DNA of 64,000 nucleotides, taken from the NCBI RefSeq assembly GCF_030813495.1, contig NZ_JAUSUI010000002.1:62001-126000 (forward strand). The letters run 5' to 3'. Positions within the stretch are counted from its first letter, which is position 1, and each line of letters begins with the position of its first letter. Source of the stretch: Ancylobacter polymorphus (GTDB lineage: Bacteria > Pseudomonadota > Alphaproteobacteria > Rhizobiales > Xanthobacteraceae). The position numbers and the translations under genes are program-made. This document shows positions 35,247 through 44,156 of this stretch, piece by piece. A model generated the notes under the pieces. The model had not been told where the DNA came from, did not search any database, and worked only from the letters and a program-made list of their open reading frames with translations.

Positions 35247-36332
35247 CTAAATCTCCACCCAGCCCTTCAGCTCGCGCGCGACCACCGCTTCCAGCACCTT
35301 GATGCCGCCCGGAGAGTCGTTGAGGCACGGGATGAAGTGGAACTTCTCGCCGCCATTATGGTGGAAGATCTCGGCATTCTCGCCGGCGATTTCCTCCAGC
35401 GTTTCCAGGCAGTCGGCGACGAAGCCGGGGGTGAGCACGGCGAGCCGCTTCACGCCGGATTTCGCCAGCGCCTCGATGGTCTTGTCGGTATAGGGCTGCA
35501 GCCATTCGGCGCTGCCGAAGCGCGACTGGAAGGTGAGGCGCAGTCTGCCCTCGGGCCAGCCGAGCTTCTCGCGCACCAGCCGCGTGGTCTTGTAGCAATA
35601 GCAGTGATAGGGGTCGCCCTTGTCGAAATACTCCTTCGGGATGCCGTGGAAGGAGGCGATGACCAGCTCCGGCTCCCAGTCCAGCGTGGCGAGTTCCGAG
35701 GTGATGGAATTTGCCAGCGCCTCGATATAGGCCGGCTCGTCCGGCCAGTGCGGGGCGACGCGTAGCACCGGCTGCCAGCGCATCTTCTTCAGTGCATCGA
35801 AGGCAGCGTCGCACACCGTGGCGGAGGTGGCGGCGGCGTATTGCGGATAGAGCGGCACGAGGAGCAGCCGCTCGCAGCCCTCCGCCTGCAGCGCCTCGAT
35901 GCGCGAGGCGATGGACGGGTTGCCGTAGCGCATCGCCCAGTCGAAGACGAGCCGGTCGCTGCGCACGCCGAGCGCGGCGGCGAGCTTTTCCGACTGCGCC
36001 CGGGTGATGGTGCGCAGCGGGCCCTCATTGCGCTCCTTGTTCCAGATCGAGGCGTAGTCCTTGCCCTTGGCCTGCGGGCGGATGGACAGGATGATGACGT
36101 TGAGGATGAACCACCACAGCACGCGGTTGACCTCGATCACCCGCCGGTCGGAGAGGAACTCCTTGAGATAGCGGCGCATCGACCAGTAATCGGTGCCGTC
36201 GGGCGTGCCGAGATTGACGATGAGCACGCCGATCTTGCCGAATTTCACCGGCGGGTGGCCGGCGGGCAGCCCGCCGCCGGGGGCGGGGGTGAGGGCCACG
36301 GAGGCGTCCTTGGCCGCAACAGGCTTGTTCAT
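35247..36332 (-). CDS. hemH: ferrochelatase
   Basis: HemH inserts Fe2+ into protoporphyrin IX, the last step of heme synthesis. The 361-residue protein opens its core with KIGVLIVNLGTPDG, has the catalytic His in ASFHGIPKEYF, and ends with the FVADCLETLEEI and HFIPCLNDSP blocks of the family. The ATG at 36332 is preceded by GAGGAAG; a longer open frame extends upstream without homology. It is divergent from the ProC-like gene, with 160 bases between. Confidence 0.95.
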   Translation of the reverse strand: MNKPVAAKDASVALTPAPGGGLPAGHPPVKFGKIGVLIVNLGTPDGTDYWSMRRYLKEFLSDRRVIEVNRVLWWFILNVIILSIRPQAKGKDYASIWNKERNEGPLRTITRAQSEKLAAALGVRSDRLVFDWAMRYGNPSIASRIEALQAEGCERLLLVPLYPQYAAATSATVCDAAFDALKKMRWQPVLRVAPHWPDEPAYIEALANSITSELATLDWEPELVIASFHGIPKEYFDKGDPYHCYCYKTTRLVREKLGWPEGRLRLTFQSRFGSAEWLQPYTDKTIEALAKSGVKRLAVLTPGFVADCLETLEEIAGENAEIFHHNGGEKFHFIPCLNDSPGGIKVLEAVVARELKGWVEI

Positions 36333-36492
36333 CGCTACTTCCTCGACGGGTCGCTGCCGGCAGAATGTGCCGTGCTTATAGGGGGAGGGGCGCCGCATTC
36401 CAACCGGACGAATGTCGCGGGCGCCGTGGGCGGGCGTCCGCGCGCCGCGCTTTGTTGTACGCTGCCCGGCGGCGGAAGGATCAGGAGGCGGC

Positions 36493-37299
36493 ATGGCGGT
36501 TCGCGGGCGGAATGTGGGGCTCATCGGCGCCGGCCAGCTCGGCGGGGCGATCGGCGCGGCGCTGCTGCGGGCGGGGGTGGTGACGCAGGGGCATCTATGG
36601 GTCGCCACCCGCTCCGGCCCGGCGGGCGACCTCGCCGCCGTGCCGGGGGTGAACTGGACGACCGATGTGGAGATGCTGGTGGCGCGCTGCGAGGTGATCC
36701 TGCTCGCGCTGCCCCCCGCCGCCGGGCGCGCGCTGCGCTTTGCCGGCGCGGGGCGGCTGGTGGTCTCGGTCATGGCCGGGGTGCGGATCGACGAGCTCAT
36801 CGCGATCAGCGGCGGGGCGCGGGTGGTGCGGGCGATGTCGAGCCCGGCCGCGGCGCTGGGCATGGCCTATTCGCCCTGGTGCGCCGGGGCGGGGGTGACT
36901 GAGGCCGACCGCGAAAGGGTCCGGGCGCTGTTTTCCGCCTGCGGAAGCACGGACGAGGTGCCGGATGAGAGCCAGATCGACGTGTTCACGGCCATCACCG
37001 GCCCGGTGCCGGGCTTTGTCGCCGCCTTTGCCGACGCGGTGCAGGCCTATGCGCAGGCGCAGGGCGTGGCGCCTGACGTGGCGCGCCGGGCGGTGGGGCA
37101 GCTGTTCCACGCCGCCGGGGCGACGCTGGCGGGCAGCGAGCGGCCGGCGGCGGATTTCGTGCAGGAGATGGTGGATTATGCCGGCACCACCGCCGCCGGT
37201 CTGGAGGCGCTGCGCGCGGCGGGCCTTTGCGAGGTGGTGGCCGATGGGCTGGAGGCGGCGCGCCGGCGCTGCCTCAGCATCGGCCGGCCGGAGGGGTGA
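36493..37299 (+). CDS. pyrroline-5-carboxylate reductase-like protein
   Basis: This 268-residue protein has the ProC fold: Rossmann motif NVGLIGAGQLGGAIGAALL, the AVKP-like VILLALPP, the RAMSSPAAALG block and the C-terminal dimer helices with YAGTTAAGLEAL. It departs from true ProC in the substrate loop, where the usual SGSGPAY reads TGPVPGF. It may be a divergent paralogue with another imine substrate. AGGAGG precedes the ATG. It converges on the homospermidine synthase gene. Confidence 0.8.
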   Translation: MAVRGRNVGLIGAGQLGGAIGAALLRAGVVTQGHLWVATRSGPAGDLAAVPGVNWTTDVEMLVARCEVILLALPPAAGRALRFAGAGRLVVSVMAGVRIDELIAISGGARVVRAMSSPAAALGMAYSPWCAGAGVTEADRERVRALFSACGSTDEVPDESQIDVFTAITGPVPGFVAAFADAVQAYAQAQGVAPDVARRAVGQLFHAAGATLAGSERPAADFVQEMVDYAGTTAAGLEALRAAGLCEVVADGLEAARRRCLSIGRPEG

Positions 37300-37320
37300 G
37301 CCCCCGGCCGTCGCTGCGGT

Positions 37321-38748
37321 TCACCGCACCAGAATGTTGCGGAACTGCCAGGGGTCGGAGGGGTCGATATCCTCCGGGAACAGGCCGGGGCGGCCGTCCA
37401 GCGGGGTCCAGTCGGTGTAGTAGCCCTTCACCGTGCCGAGATAGGGCTTCTGGATTTCGAGGCAGCGGCGATAATCCATCTCGTCGGTCTCGACGATGCC
37501 GGCCTCCGGGTTCTCCAGCGCCCACACCATGCCGGCGAGCACGGCGGAGGTCACCTGCATGCCGGTGGCGGTCTGGTAGGGGGCGAGGTTGCGCGCTTCC
37601 TCGATGGTGAGCTGCGAGCCGTACCAATAGGCGTTCTTGGCGTGGCCATAGAGCAGCACGCCGAGCTCGTCGCGCCCGTCGACGATCTCGCCTTCGGTCA
37701 GGATGGTCCAGTCGCCCGAGAAATGGCCCTCATTGCCGAACATCTCGTGCCAGGACAGCACCGCGTCGTTGCAGGGATGATAGGCGTAATGGCAGGTCGG
37801 GCGATAGGCGACCTGCGCGCCGTTGCGCAGGGTGAAATAGTCGGCGATCGAGATCGACTCGTTATGGGTGACGAGGAAGCCGTGCTGGGCGCCGAGGCTC
37901 GGGCACCAGGTGCGCACCTTGGTGGCGGCGCCCGGCTGCATCAGATAGATCGCCGCGCCGGAACCGAAATTATGCGTGTGGGCGTTGGCCGGCATCCAGG
38001 TTTCGTGCGTGCCCCAGCCGAGCTCGGCCGGCTGCAGCCCTTCGGAGACGAAGCCTTCCACCGACCAGGTGTTGACGAAGGTGCCGAAGGGACGGGGGTC
38101 GCGGGCGCGCTGGGTGTCGCGCTCGGCGATGTGGATGCCCTTGACGCCGACGCGGGCCATCAGCTCCGCCCAGCCCTCGCGGGTCGTCGGCTCCTCGAAG
38201 TCGAGCCCGGTATCGGTGGCGACATCAATGAGCGCCTGCTTGACGAACCACGACACCATGCCGGGATTGGCGCCGCAGCAGGAAACCGCCGTTGGCCCGC
38301 CGGGATTGGCGCGCTTGGCCTTGAGCATGGATTCGCGCAGCGCGTAGTTGGAGCGGCTGGCGGGGGTGGCGTCCTTGTCGAAATAGAAGCCGAGCCACGG
38401 CTCGACCACGGTGTCGATATAGAGCGCGCCGCAGTCGCGGGCGAGCGTCATGATGTCGACCGAGCCGGTATCGACGGAGAGGTTGATGAGGAAGCCGCGC
38501 CCGCCGGTGGTCAGCAGGGGCTTCAGCACCTCGATATAGTTTTCCTTGGTGATGGCGAGCTGCAGGAAGCGGATGCCGCGCTCGTCGAGCAGGGCGCGGT
38601 TGTCGTCCACCGGGTCGATGACGGTCAGCCGTTCCTTGTCGAAATCGAAATGCCGCTCCAGGAGGGGCAGGGTGCCGCGACCGATCGAGCCGAAGCCGAT
38701 CATCACGATGGGACCGTCGATTTTTCCGTAGATCGGCCAGACTGACAT
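37321..38748 (-). CDS. hss: homospermidine synthase
   Basis: Homospermidine synthase (475 residues) makes sym-homospermidine from two putrescines (or spermidine plus putrescine) with NAD as a bound cofactor. Rossmann motif VMIGFGSIGRGTLPLL, DTVVEPW, CCGANPGMVSWFVKQAL and the HYAYHPCNDAVLSWHEM block identify the family. Homospermidine is the characteristic polyamine of many rhizobia. I chose the ATG at 38748 (MSVWPIYGKIDG); AGGAG lies 11 bases before it, and a GTG four codons upstream leaves no room for a binding site. Confidence 0.95.
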   Translation of the reverse strand: MSVWPIYGKIDGPIVMIGFGSIGRGTLPLLERHFDFDKERLTVIDPVDDNRALLDERGIRFLQLAITKENYIEVLKPLLTTGGRGFLINLSVDTGSVDIMTLARDCGALYIDTVVEPWLGFYFDKDATPASRSNYALRESMLKAKRANPGGPTAVSCCGANPGMVSWFVKQALIDVATDTGLDFEEPTTREGWAELMARVGVKGIHIAERDTQRARDPRPFGTFVNTWSVEGFVSEGLQPAELGWGTHETWMPANAHTHNFGSGAAIYLMQPGAATKVRTWCPSLGAQHGFLVTHNESISIADYFTLRNGAQVAYRPTCHYAYHPCNDAVLSWHEMFGNEGHFSGDWTILTEGEIVDGRDELGVLLYGHAKNAYWYGSQLTIEEARNLAPYQTATGMQVTSAVLAGMVWALENPEAGIVETDEMDYRRCLEIQKPYLGTVKGYYTDWTPLDGRPGLFPEDIDPSDPWQFRNILVR

Positions 38749-38932
38749 TCTCGGGGACACTCCTTTGGTTCCGAAAGCAAGAGACGGGCCGCACCATGGG
38801 ACGCCGCAGCCTGCCGCGTCAATGGTGACGCGAGCGTGACAGCGCCGTGGCGACGGCAGGGCGGCCGGCGCCGGCGGGTTTCGGGCGGTTCTGGGAGGGT
38901 TCAGGCGTGGTTTCGCCGACGGCGCTGGCGGC

Positions 38933-39685
38933 TCAATAGGTGACTTCCGCCAGATACAGCCCGGCCGAGGGCGCCATCGGGCCGCAGCGCGTGCGGTCCC
39001 TGGCTTCCAGCGCGGCGGTCACGTCGTCCGGCGTCCACGCGCCTTCGCCCAGCTTCACCAGCGTGCCGACCATGGAGCGCACCTGATGGTGCAGGAAGGA
39101 ACGCGCCTGCGCGTGCACGCGGATTTCCATCCCCGGCCCTTCCAGCGGCACGGTTTCCACCTCCAGCCGGTCGAGCGTCTTCACCGGCGAGGCCGCCTGG
39201 CAGCCAATGGCGCGGAAGGTGGTGAAATCGTGCCGCCCGATCAGCCGCGCCGCGCCGGCCGCCATCGCCTGCGCGTCGAGCGGGCGCAGCACCCGCCAGG
39301 CCCGGTTGCGCTCCAGCACCAGGTCCGGCCGGCGGGCGATGATGCGGTAGAGATAGCGCCGCCCCGTCGCCGAGAAGCGGGCATGAAAGTCCTCCGCCGC
39401 CTCTTCGGCCGCCAGCACGGCGACCGGGTGCGGGCGCAGATGCGCGTTCATGGCGTCGCGCACCGTGTCGGGGCGCCAGTGGCGGGCGAGTTCGACATGC
39501 GCGACCTGCCCGGTGGCGTGCACGCCGGCATCCGTCCGCCCGGCGCCCTGGACCGCCGCCGCCTCGCCGGAAAAGCGCCGCACCGCTTCCGCGAGCACGC
39601 CCTGCACGCTCAGCCCCGCCGCCTGGACCTGCCAGCCGACGAAAGGGGTGCCGTCATATTCGATGGTGAGCTTGTAGCGGGGCAT
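38933..39685 (-). CDS. truA: tRNA pseudouridine(38-40) synthase
   Basis: TruA (250 residues) isomerises uridines 38-40 in tRNA anticodon stems. The catalytic Asp lies in [17 protein letters not shown], and the N-terminus [19 protein letters not shown] and C-terminal [14 protein letters not shown] match the family. The gene stands between hss and polA, 184 bases after its end on the minus strand lies the hss start. No fmt or def neighbour is seen here. Confidence 0.95.
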   Translation of the reverse strand: MPRYKLTIEYDGTPFVGWQVQAAGLSVQGVLAEAVRRFSGEAAAVQGAGRTDAGVHATGQVAHVELARHWRPDTVRDAMNAHLRPHPVAVLAAEEAAEDFHARFSATGRRYLYRIIARRPDLVLERNRAWRVLRPLDAQAMAAGAARLIGRHDFTTFRAIGCQAASPVKTLDRLEVETVPLEGPGMEIRVHAQARSFLHHQVRSMVGTLVKLGEGAWTPDDVTAALEARDRTRCGPMAPSAGLYLAEVTY

Positions 39686-39758
39686 GGTGTTTTCCTGCGC
39701 GCTCTGTAGCGCCCGGCGGCGCCCGCGTCACCTGCCAGGGGAGGTCGCCCCCGTCACG

Positions 39759-39842
39759 CCCTCATGCCCGGGCTTGACCCGGGCACCCAGACGTGTGCGC
39801 CCGCAGACCTCTGGATCCCCGGGTCAAGCCCGGGGATGAGGG
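39759..39842. repeat. palindromic repeat, family B copy 2 (complete)
   Basis: Two facing arms, one reading CCTCATGCCCGGGCTTGACC and the other its near-complement ending GGGGATGAGG, separated by about 20 bases. It lies in the 249-base gap between truA and polA. Confidence 0.85.
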
Positions 39843-39934
39843 ACCGGGTGTCGCCCCCTCTCCCCGCCCCGCTCCTCGCCCCCTTGCCCCAAGGCGGCGG
39901 CGGGGGCATCGTGCGGCGCGAAACGGAGCCCGCA

Positions 39935-42919
39935 ATGCCCGCCACTGATGCCCATCACGAGACTGTCGACACCGGCGACCATGTCGTCCTGATCGACGGC
40001 TCGGCCTATATTTTCCGCGCCTACCACGCCTTGCCCCCGCTCACCCGCTCGTCCGACAAGCTGCCCGTCGGTGCGGTGGCGGGCTTCTGCAACATGCTGT
40101 GGAAGCTGGTGCGCGCCGGGCAGAATGGCGGCGGATTCGCGCCGAAGCCGACCCATCTCGCCGTGGTATTCGACAAGTCCGAGCAGACCTTCCGCAAGGA
40201 CATCTACCCGCTCTACAAGGCGCAGCGCCCGGAGCTGCCGGAGGATCTGCGCCCGCAATTCCCGCTGATCCGCGAGGCGACGCGGGCTTTCGACCTCGCC
40301 TGTGTGGAACAGAGCGGCTTCGAGGCCGACGACCTCATCGCCACCTATGCCGAAGAGGCGAAGGCGCGCGGCGCGCAGGTCACCGTCATTTCCTCCGACA
40401 AGGACCTGATGCAGCTCGTCGACGGGCTGGTGCGCATGTACGACCCGATGAAGGACAAGGCGATCGGCGTCGAGGAAGTGTTCGAGAAGTTCGGCGTCGC
40501 CCCGGACAAGGTGGTGGACGTGCAGTCGCTGGCCGGCGATTCCGTCGACAACGTGCCCGGCGTGCCCGGCATCGGCATCAAGACCGCCGCCCAGTTGCTG
40601 GCCGAATATGGCGACCTCGACACGCTGCTGGCCCGCGCGCCCGAGATCAAGCAGACCAAGCGGCGCGAGAACCTGATCGCATTCGCCGACCAGGCCCGGC
40701 TCTCGCGCCAGCTGGTGACGCTGAAGCGCGACGTGCCGCTCGACGTGCCGCTCGACGACATCGCCGTGGTGGAACCGTCGGCCACCCGCCTCGTCGCCTT
40801 CCTCAAGGCGATGGAATTCGCCACGCTGACCCGCCGCGTGGCCGAGGCCTATGAGGTCGATGTCGCCGCCATCGATCCCGATCCGGGCCTGAGGGCGGGT
40901 GCTTCCTCCCTCATGGCCGGGCTTGACCCGGCCACCCAGACAGCGGAGGCCGCCGGCGACGGGCTGGGTCCCCGGGTCACGCCCGGGGATGAGGGCGCGC
41001 CAATGGGTGAGCCGGGCTTCACGCCTCTCGCCCTCGCCGCCGCCCGGCAGGCGGAAGCCACCGCCACCCCGGTCGACCGCTCCCGCTACGAGACGGTGAC
41101 GACGCTCGCCCGGCTGGAAGACTGGATCGCCCGCGCCCGCGAGGTGGGCGTCGTCGCTGTCGATACCGAGACCACCGGGCTCGACCCGATGCAGGCGGAG
41201 CTGGTCGGCTTCTCGCTCGCCACCGGGCCGAACGAGGCCTGCTATGTCCCGCTCACCCATAAGGGCGGGGATGAGGGCCTGTTCAGCGAGGGGCTGCTGC
41301 CGGACCAGATCCCCGTCCGCGACGCGCTCGCCGCGCTGAAGCCGCTGATGCAGGACCCGGCCGTCCTCAAGGTCGGCCAGAACCTGAAATATGACTGGCT
41401 GGTGCTGCGGCGCCTCGGCATCGAGGTGGCGCCTTATGACGACACGATGCTCATTTCCTATGTGCTCGATGCCGGCGCCTCGCCGCATGGCATGGACCCG
41501 CTCTCCATGCGCTGGCTCGGCCACACCCCGATCAAGTTCGAGGAGGTGTGCGGCAAGGGCAAGGGGCAGATCACCTTCGACCGCGCCCCGCTCGACAAGG
41601 CGAGCGAATATGCCGCCGAGGACGCCGATGTGACGCTGCGGCTGTGGCGGGTGCTGAAACCCCGCCTCGCCAGCGAAGGCAAGGCCACCGTCTATGAGAC
41701 GCTGGAGCGCCCGCTGGTCGCCGTGCTCGCCCGCATGGAAGCGCGCGGCATCCGAATCGACCGCCAGATGCTCTCGCGCCTGTCCGGCGAGTTCGCGCAA
41801 GGCATGGGCCGGCTGGAGGCGGATATTTCCGAGATGGCGGGGGAGAGCTTCAACCCCGGCTCGCCCAAGCAGCTCGGCGACATATTGTTCGGCAAGATGG
41901 CCATTCCCGGCGGGCGCAAGACGCCGACGGGGGCGTGGTCCACCGGGGCCGACGTGCTGGAGGAACTGGCCGAGCAGGGGCACGAGCTGCCGCGCCGCAT
42001 TCTCGACTGGCGCCAGCTGCAGAAGCTGAAATCGACCTATGCCGACGCCCTGCCCTCCTATGTTCATCCCGAGACGGGCCGGGTGCATTCCTCCTTCGCG
42101 CTCGCCGCCACCACGACGGGCCGGCTCTCCTCCTCCGAGCCGAATCTGCAGAACATCCCGGTGCGCTCGGAGGAAGGGCGCAAGATCCGCAAGGCTTTCA
42201 TCGCCGCGCCGGGCCACAAGCTGATCTCGGCCGATTATTCGCAGATCGAACTGCGCCTGCTCGCCGAGATCGCCGACACGCCCTCGCTGCGCCAGGCGTT
42301 CCAGGACGGGCTCGACATTCACGCCATGACCGCCTCGGAAATGTTCGGCGTGCCGATCGAGGGCATGCCGGGCGAGGTGCGCCGGCGGGCCAAGGCGATC
42401 AATTTCGGCATCATCTACGGCATCTCGGCGTTTGGCCTCGCCAACCAGCTCTCGATCCCGCGCGAGGAGGCGGGGGCCTATATCAAGCGCTATTTCGAGC
42501 GCTTTCCCGGCATCCGCGCCTATATGGACGAGACCCGCGCCTTTGCCCGCGAACACGGCTATGTCGAGACGCTGTTCGGCCGGCGCTGCCACTACCCCGA
42601 CATATCAGCCAAGAACCCCTCGATCCGCGCCTTCAACGAGCGCGCGGCGATCAATGCGCGGCTGCAAGGCTCGGCCGCCGACATCATCCGCCGCGCCATG
42701 GTGCGGATGGACGGGGCGCTGGAGGCCGCGCGCCTCTCCGCCCGCATGCTGCTTCAGGTGCATGACGAACTGATCTTCGAGGTGCCGGACGAGGAGGTCG
42801 ACGCGACCATCCCCGTGGTGCGCGAGGTGATGGAACTCGCCCCCTTCCCGGCAGTGGCGCTGAAAGTGCCGCTGAAGGTCGACGCCCGCGCCGCAGAGAA
42901 CTGGGACGAGGCGCATTGA
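39935..42919 (+). CDS. polA: DNA polymerase I with in-frame palindromic repeat
   Basis: PolA (994 residues) fills gaps and removes primers. Residues about 16-310 form the 5'-nuclease with helix-hairpin-helix; residues about 385-570 the 3'-5' exonuclease, whose metal ligands look intact (VDTETTGLD, Asp410/Glu412); the rest is the polymerase, with Asp767 in DYSQIELRL and Asp944 in QVHDELIFEV. Residues about 326-354 are encoded by a complete family B repeat (40908-40996), placed in the interdomain linker. CGGAG precedes the ATG at 39935; the frame upstream reads through another repeat and is not homologous. Confidence 0.95.
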   Translation: MPATDAHHETVDTGDHVVLIDGSAYIFRAYHALPPLTRSSDKLPVGAVAGFCNMLWKLVRAGQNGGGFAPKPTHLAVVFDKSEQTFRKDIYPLYKAQRPELPEDLRPQFPLIREATRAFDLACVEQSGFEADDLIATYAEEAKARGAQVTVISSDKDLMQLVDGLVRMYDPMKDKAIGVEEVFEKFGVAPDKVVDVQSLAGDSVDNVPGVPGIGIKTAAQLLAEYGDLDTLLARAPEIKQTKRRENLIAFADQARLSRQLVTLKRDVPLDVPLDDIAVVEPSATRLVAFLKAMEFATLTRRVAEAYEVDVAAIDPDPGLRAGASSLMAGLDPATQTAEAAGDGLGPRVTPGDEGAPMGEPGFTPLALAAARQAEATATPVDRSRYETVTTLARLEDWIARAREVGVVAVDTETTGLDPMQAELVGFSLATGPNEACYVPLTHKGGDEGLFSEGLLPDQIPVRDALAALKPLMQDPAVLKVGQNLKYDWLVLRRLGIEVAPYDDTMLISYVLDAGASPHGMDPLSMRWLGHTPIKFEEVCGKGKGQITFDRAPLDKASEYAAEDADVTLRLWRVLKPRLASEGKATVYETLERPLVAVLARMEARGIRIDRQMLSRLSGEFAQGMGRLEADISEMAGESFNPGSPKQLGDILFGKMAIPGGRKTPTGAWSTGADVLEELAEQGHELPRRILDWRQLQKLKSTYADALPSYVHPETGRVHSSFALAATTTGRLSSSEPNLQNIPVRSEEGRKIRKAFIAAPGHKLISADYSQIELRLLAEIADTPSLRQAFQDGLDIHAMTASEMFGVPIEGMPGEVRRRAKAINFGIIYGISAFGLANQLSIPREEAGAYIKRYFERFPGIRAYMDETRAFAREHGYVETLFGRRCHYPDISAKNPSIRAFNERAAINARLQGSAADIIRRAMVRMDGALEAARLSARMLLQVHDELIFEVPDEEVDATIPVVREVMELAPFPAVALKVPLKVDARAAENWDEAH
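40908..40996. repeat. palindromic repeat, family B copy 3, inside polA
   Basis: Arms CCCTCATGGCCGGGCTTGAC (40908 onward) and CTGGGTCCCCGGGTCACGCC onward to GATGAGGG (to 40996) match the intergenic copies at 39759 and 42932. The 89-base element is read in frame as about 29 residues in a PolA linker. Confidence 0.9.
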
Positions 42920-42931
42920 GGGGGCGCCGGC

Positions 42932-43022
42932 GCCCTCATCCCCGGGCTTGACCCGGGGACCCAGTCCAGCCTCCCGCGCCGGTGCGAAGGCTGGGTGGCC
43001 GGGTCAAGCCCGGTCCTGAGGG
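42932..43022. repeat. palindromic repeat, family B copy 4 (complete)
   Basis: The same two-arm element (CCCTCATCCCCGGGCTTGAC at the left, GGGTCAAGCCCGGTCCTGAG at the right) directly follows the polA stop by 13 bases. Confidence 0.85.
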
Positions 43023-43054
43023 GAGAGGGTGGAGGCGGGATGACCGCAGGTCCC

Positions 43055-43825
43055 TCAGAACTCCACGTCGAGTTCCTCCATCTCCTCCGGCTCCTCCCGC
43101 GCCGCCGCCATCCAGTCCTGCATGGCGGGGAGCGCCAGCATGGTGGCGCAATAGGCCCGGCTCTGCGGGTCGAGCGGCACGTCATAGGTGGTGAAGCGCG
43201 AGCAGACGGGGGCGTACATCGCATCCGCCATGGTCGGGGCGGCACCGAACAGATAGGGCCCGCCATAGGTGCCGAGGCACTCGGTCCAGATGGCGACGAT
43301 GCGCAATATGTCGCCCTGCGCCCCCGCCCACACCTTGAAGCCGGGATGATGCGCCTTGATGTTCATCGGCAGCGCCGAGCGCAGATTGGCGAAGCCGGAA
43401 TGCATCTCGCCGCTGATCGAGCGGCAATGCGCCCGCGCTGCGCGATCCCTAGGCAGAAGCCCGGCCTCTGGCTTCCATTCGTGCAGATATTCGGCGATGG
43501 CCAGCGTGTCCCAGATGCGCAGTCCCTCATGGTCGAGCCGTGGCACCAGGAAGGAGGAGGATTGCAGCAGCAGCTCGGCGCGGATGGCCGGATCGTCGGC
43601 GGAAACGCGGGCCTCGGTGAAGGCGAGCCCGGCGAGCCGGCAGAGCAGATAGCCGCGCAGCGACCAGGACGAATAGTTCTTGCTGCTGAGGGTCAGCACC
43701 GCCGCCGGGGCGCCCGGCTCCTGCGCGGCCAAGGCTTTCGTTGCCGCCTTCGCCGACGCCTTTGCCGGCGCCTTCTTGCGGCCCGGAGCGGTGGCAGGCT
43801 TGGGCGTGGCGGTGGCGGAGGGCAT
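43055..43825 (-). CDS. glutathione S-transferase family protein with basic N-terminal tail
   Basis: This 256-residue protein has a thioredoxin-like N-domain (LTLSSKNYSSWSLRGYLL, with SSxVP-type SSFLVPRLDHEG) and a helical C-domain (DAMYAPVCSRF). It belongs to the GST branch related to the YfcF/maleylacetoacetate isomerase type. Before the domain stands an unusual ~45-residue Ala/Lys/Pro-rich stretch (KKAPAKASAKAATKALA) resembling histone H1-like tails. Start: the ATG at 43825 with AGGA 7 bases upstream. Substrate unknown. Confidence 0.85.
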   Translation of the reverse strand: MPSATATPKPATAPGRKKAPAKASAKAATKALAAQEPGAPAAVLTLSSKNYSSWSLRGYLLCRLAGLAFTEARVSADDPAIRAELLLQSSSFLVPRLDHEGLRIWDTLAIAEYLHEWKPEAGLLPRDRAARAHCRSISGEMHSGFANLRSALPMNIKAHHPGFKVWAGAQGDILRIVAIWTECLGTYGGPYLFGAAPTMADAMYAPVCSRFTTYDVPLDPQSRAYCATMLALPAMQDWMAAAREEPEEMEELDVEF

Positions 43826-44156
43826 GGCAGGCGTCCTGTTTCGGCGGGGCGTCAAATGTGCAGCCCGGAAGAGGCAATCACACTTCGTGCCATTCCTGAC
43901 AGGGCTGTGACAGCGCGCCGGGCGCGGGCCGCCCCACGCGGCGGGCGCTCCGGCGCGTTCCACCCAGTTGGCAACCTCCTTTGCTACCTACTTGGCAACC
44001 TCCTTGGCAGCGTCATTGCATCCGCTCTAGGATGGCCCTGGCAGGGCTCCCGCTCCTTCAGCGCAGCGGGTCGCCTGCGCCTGTGCCGAGCGGCGGCCGC
44101 CCGCCTGTCGCCGATCGAGCCGTTGCCGCCCCTGCCGCCGGAAGATTGCCCCGCCC
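43826..44156. other. divergent intergenic stretch between GST gene and phaZ
   Basis: This 331-base gap separates two divergent genes and must hold promoters for both. The only clear structure is a pair of 14-bp direct repeats at 43968-43981 and 43992-44005. No reliable gene is seen. Confidence 0.6.
43968..44005. promoter_or_regulatory. paired 14-bp direct repeats between GST gene and phaZ
   Basis: TTGGCAACCTCCTT occurs at 43968-43981 and again at 43992-44005, 24 bases apart, with a partial third copy (TTGGCA) overlapping the end of the second. Identical spacing-phased repeats in a divergent promoter region suggest a regulator site, for example for a PHB-responsive repressor (inference). Confidence 0.4.

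Noticed and set aside
39824-42592. 922-codon minus-strand open frame over polA
   Set aside because: Shadow of polA; low-complexity composition and no motifs, while polA keeps all catalytic residues.
39759-43022. CRISPR array near polA
   Set aside because: The repeats are few, palindromic, irregularly spaced and one lies inside a coding sequence; no cas genes are present.
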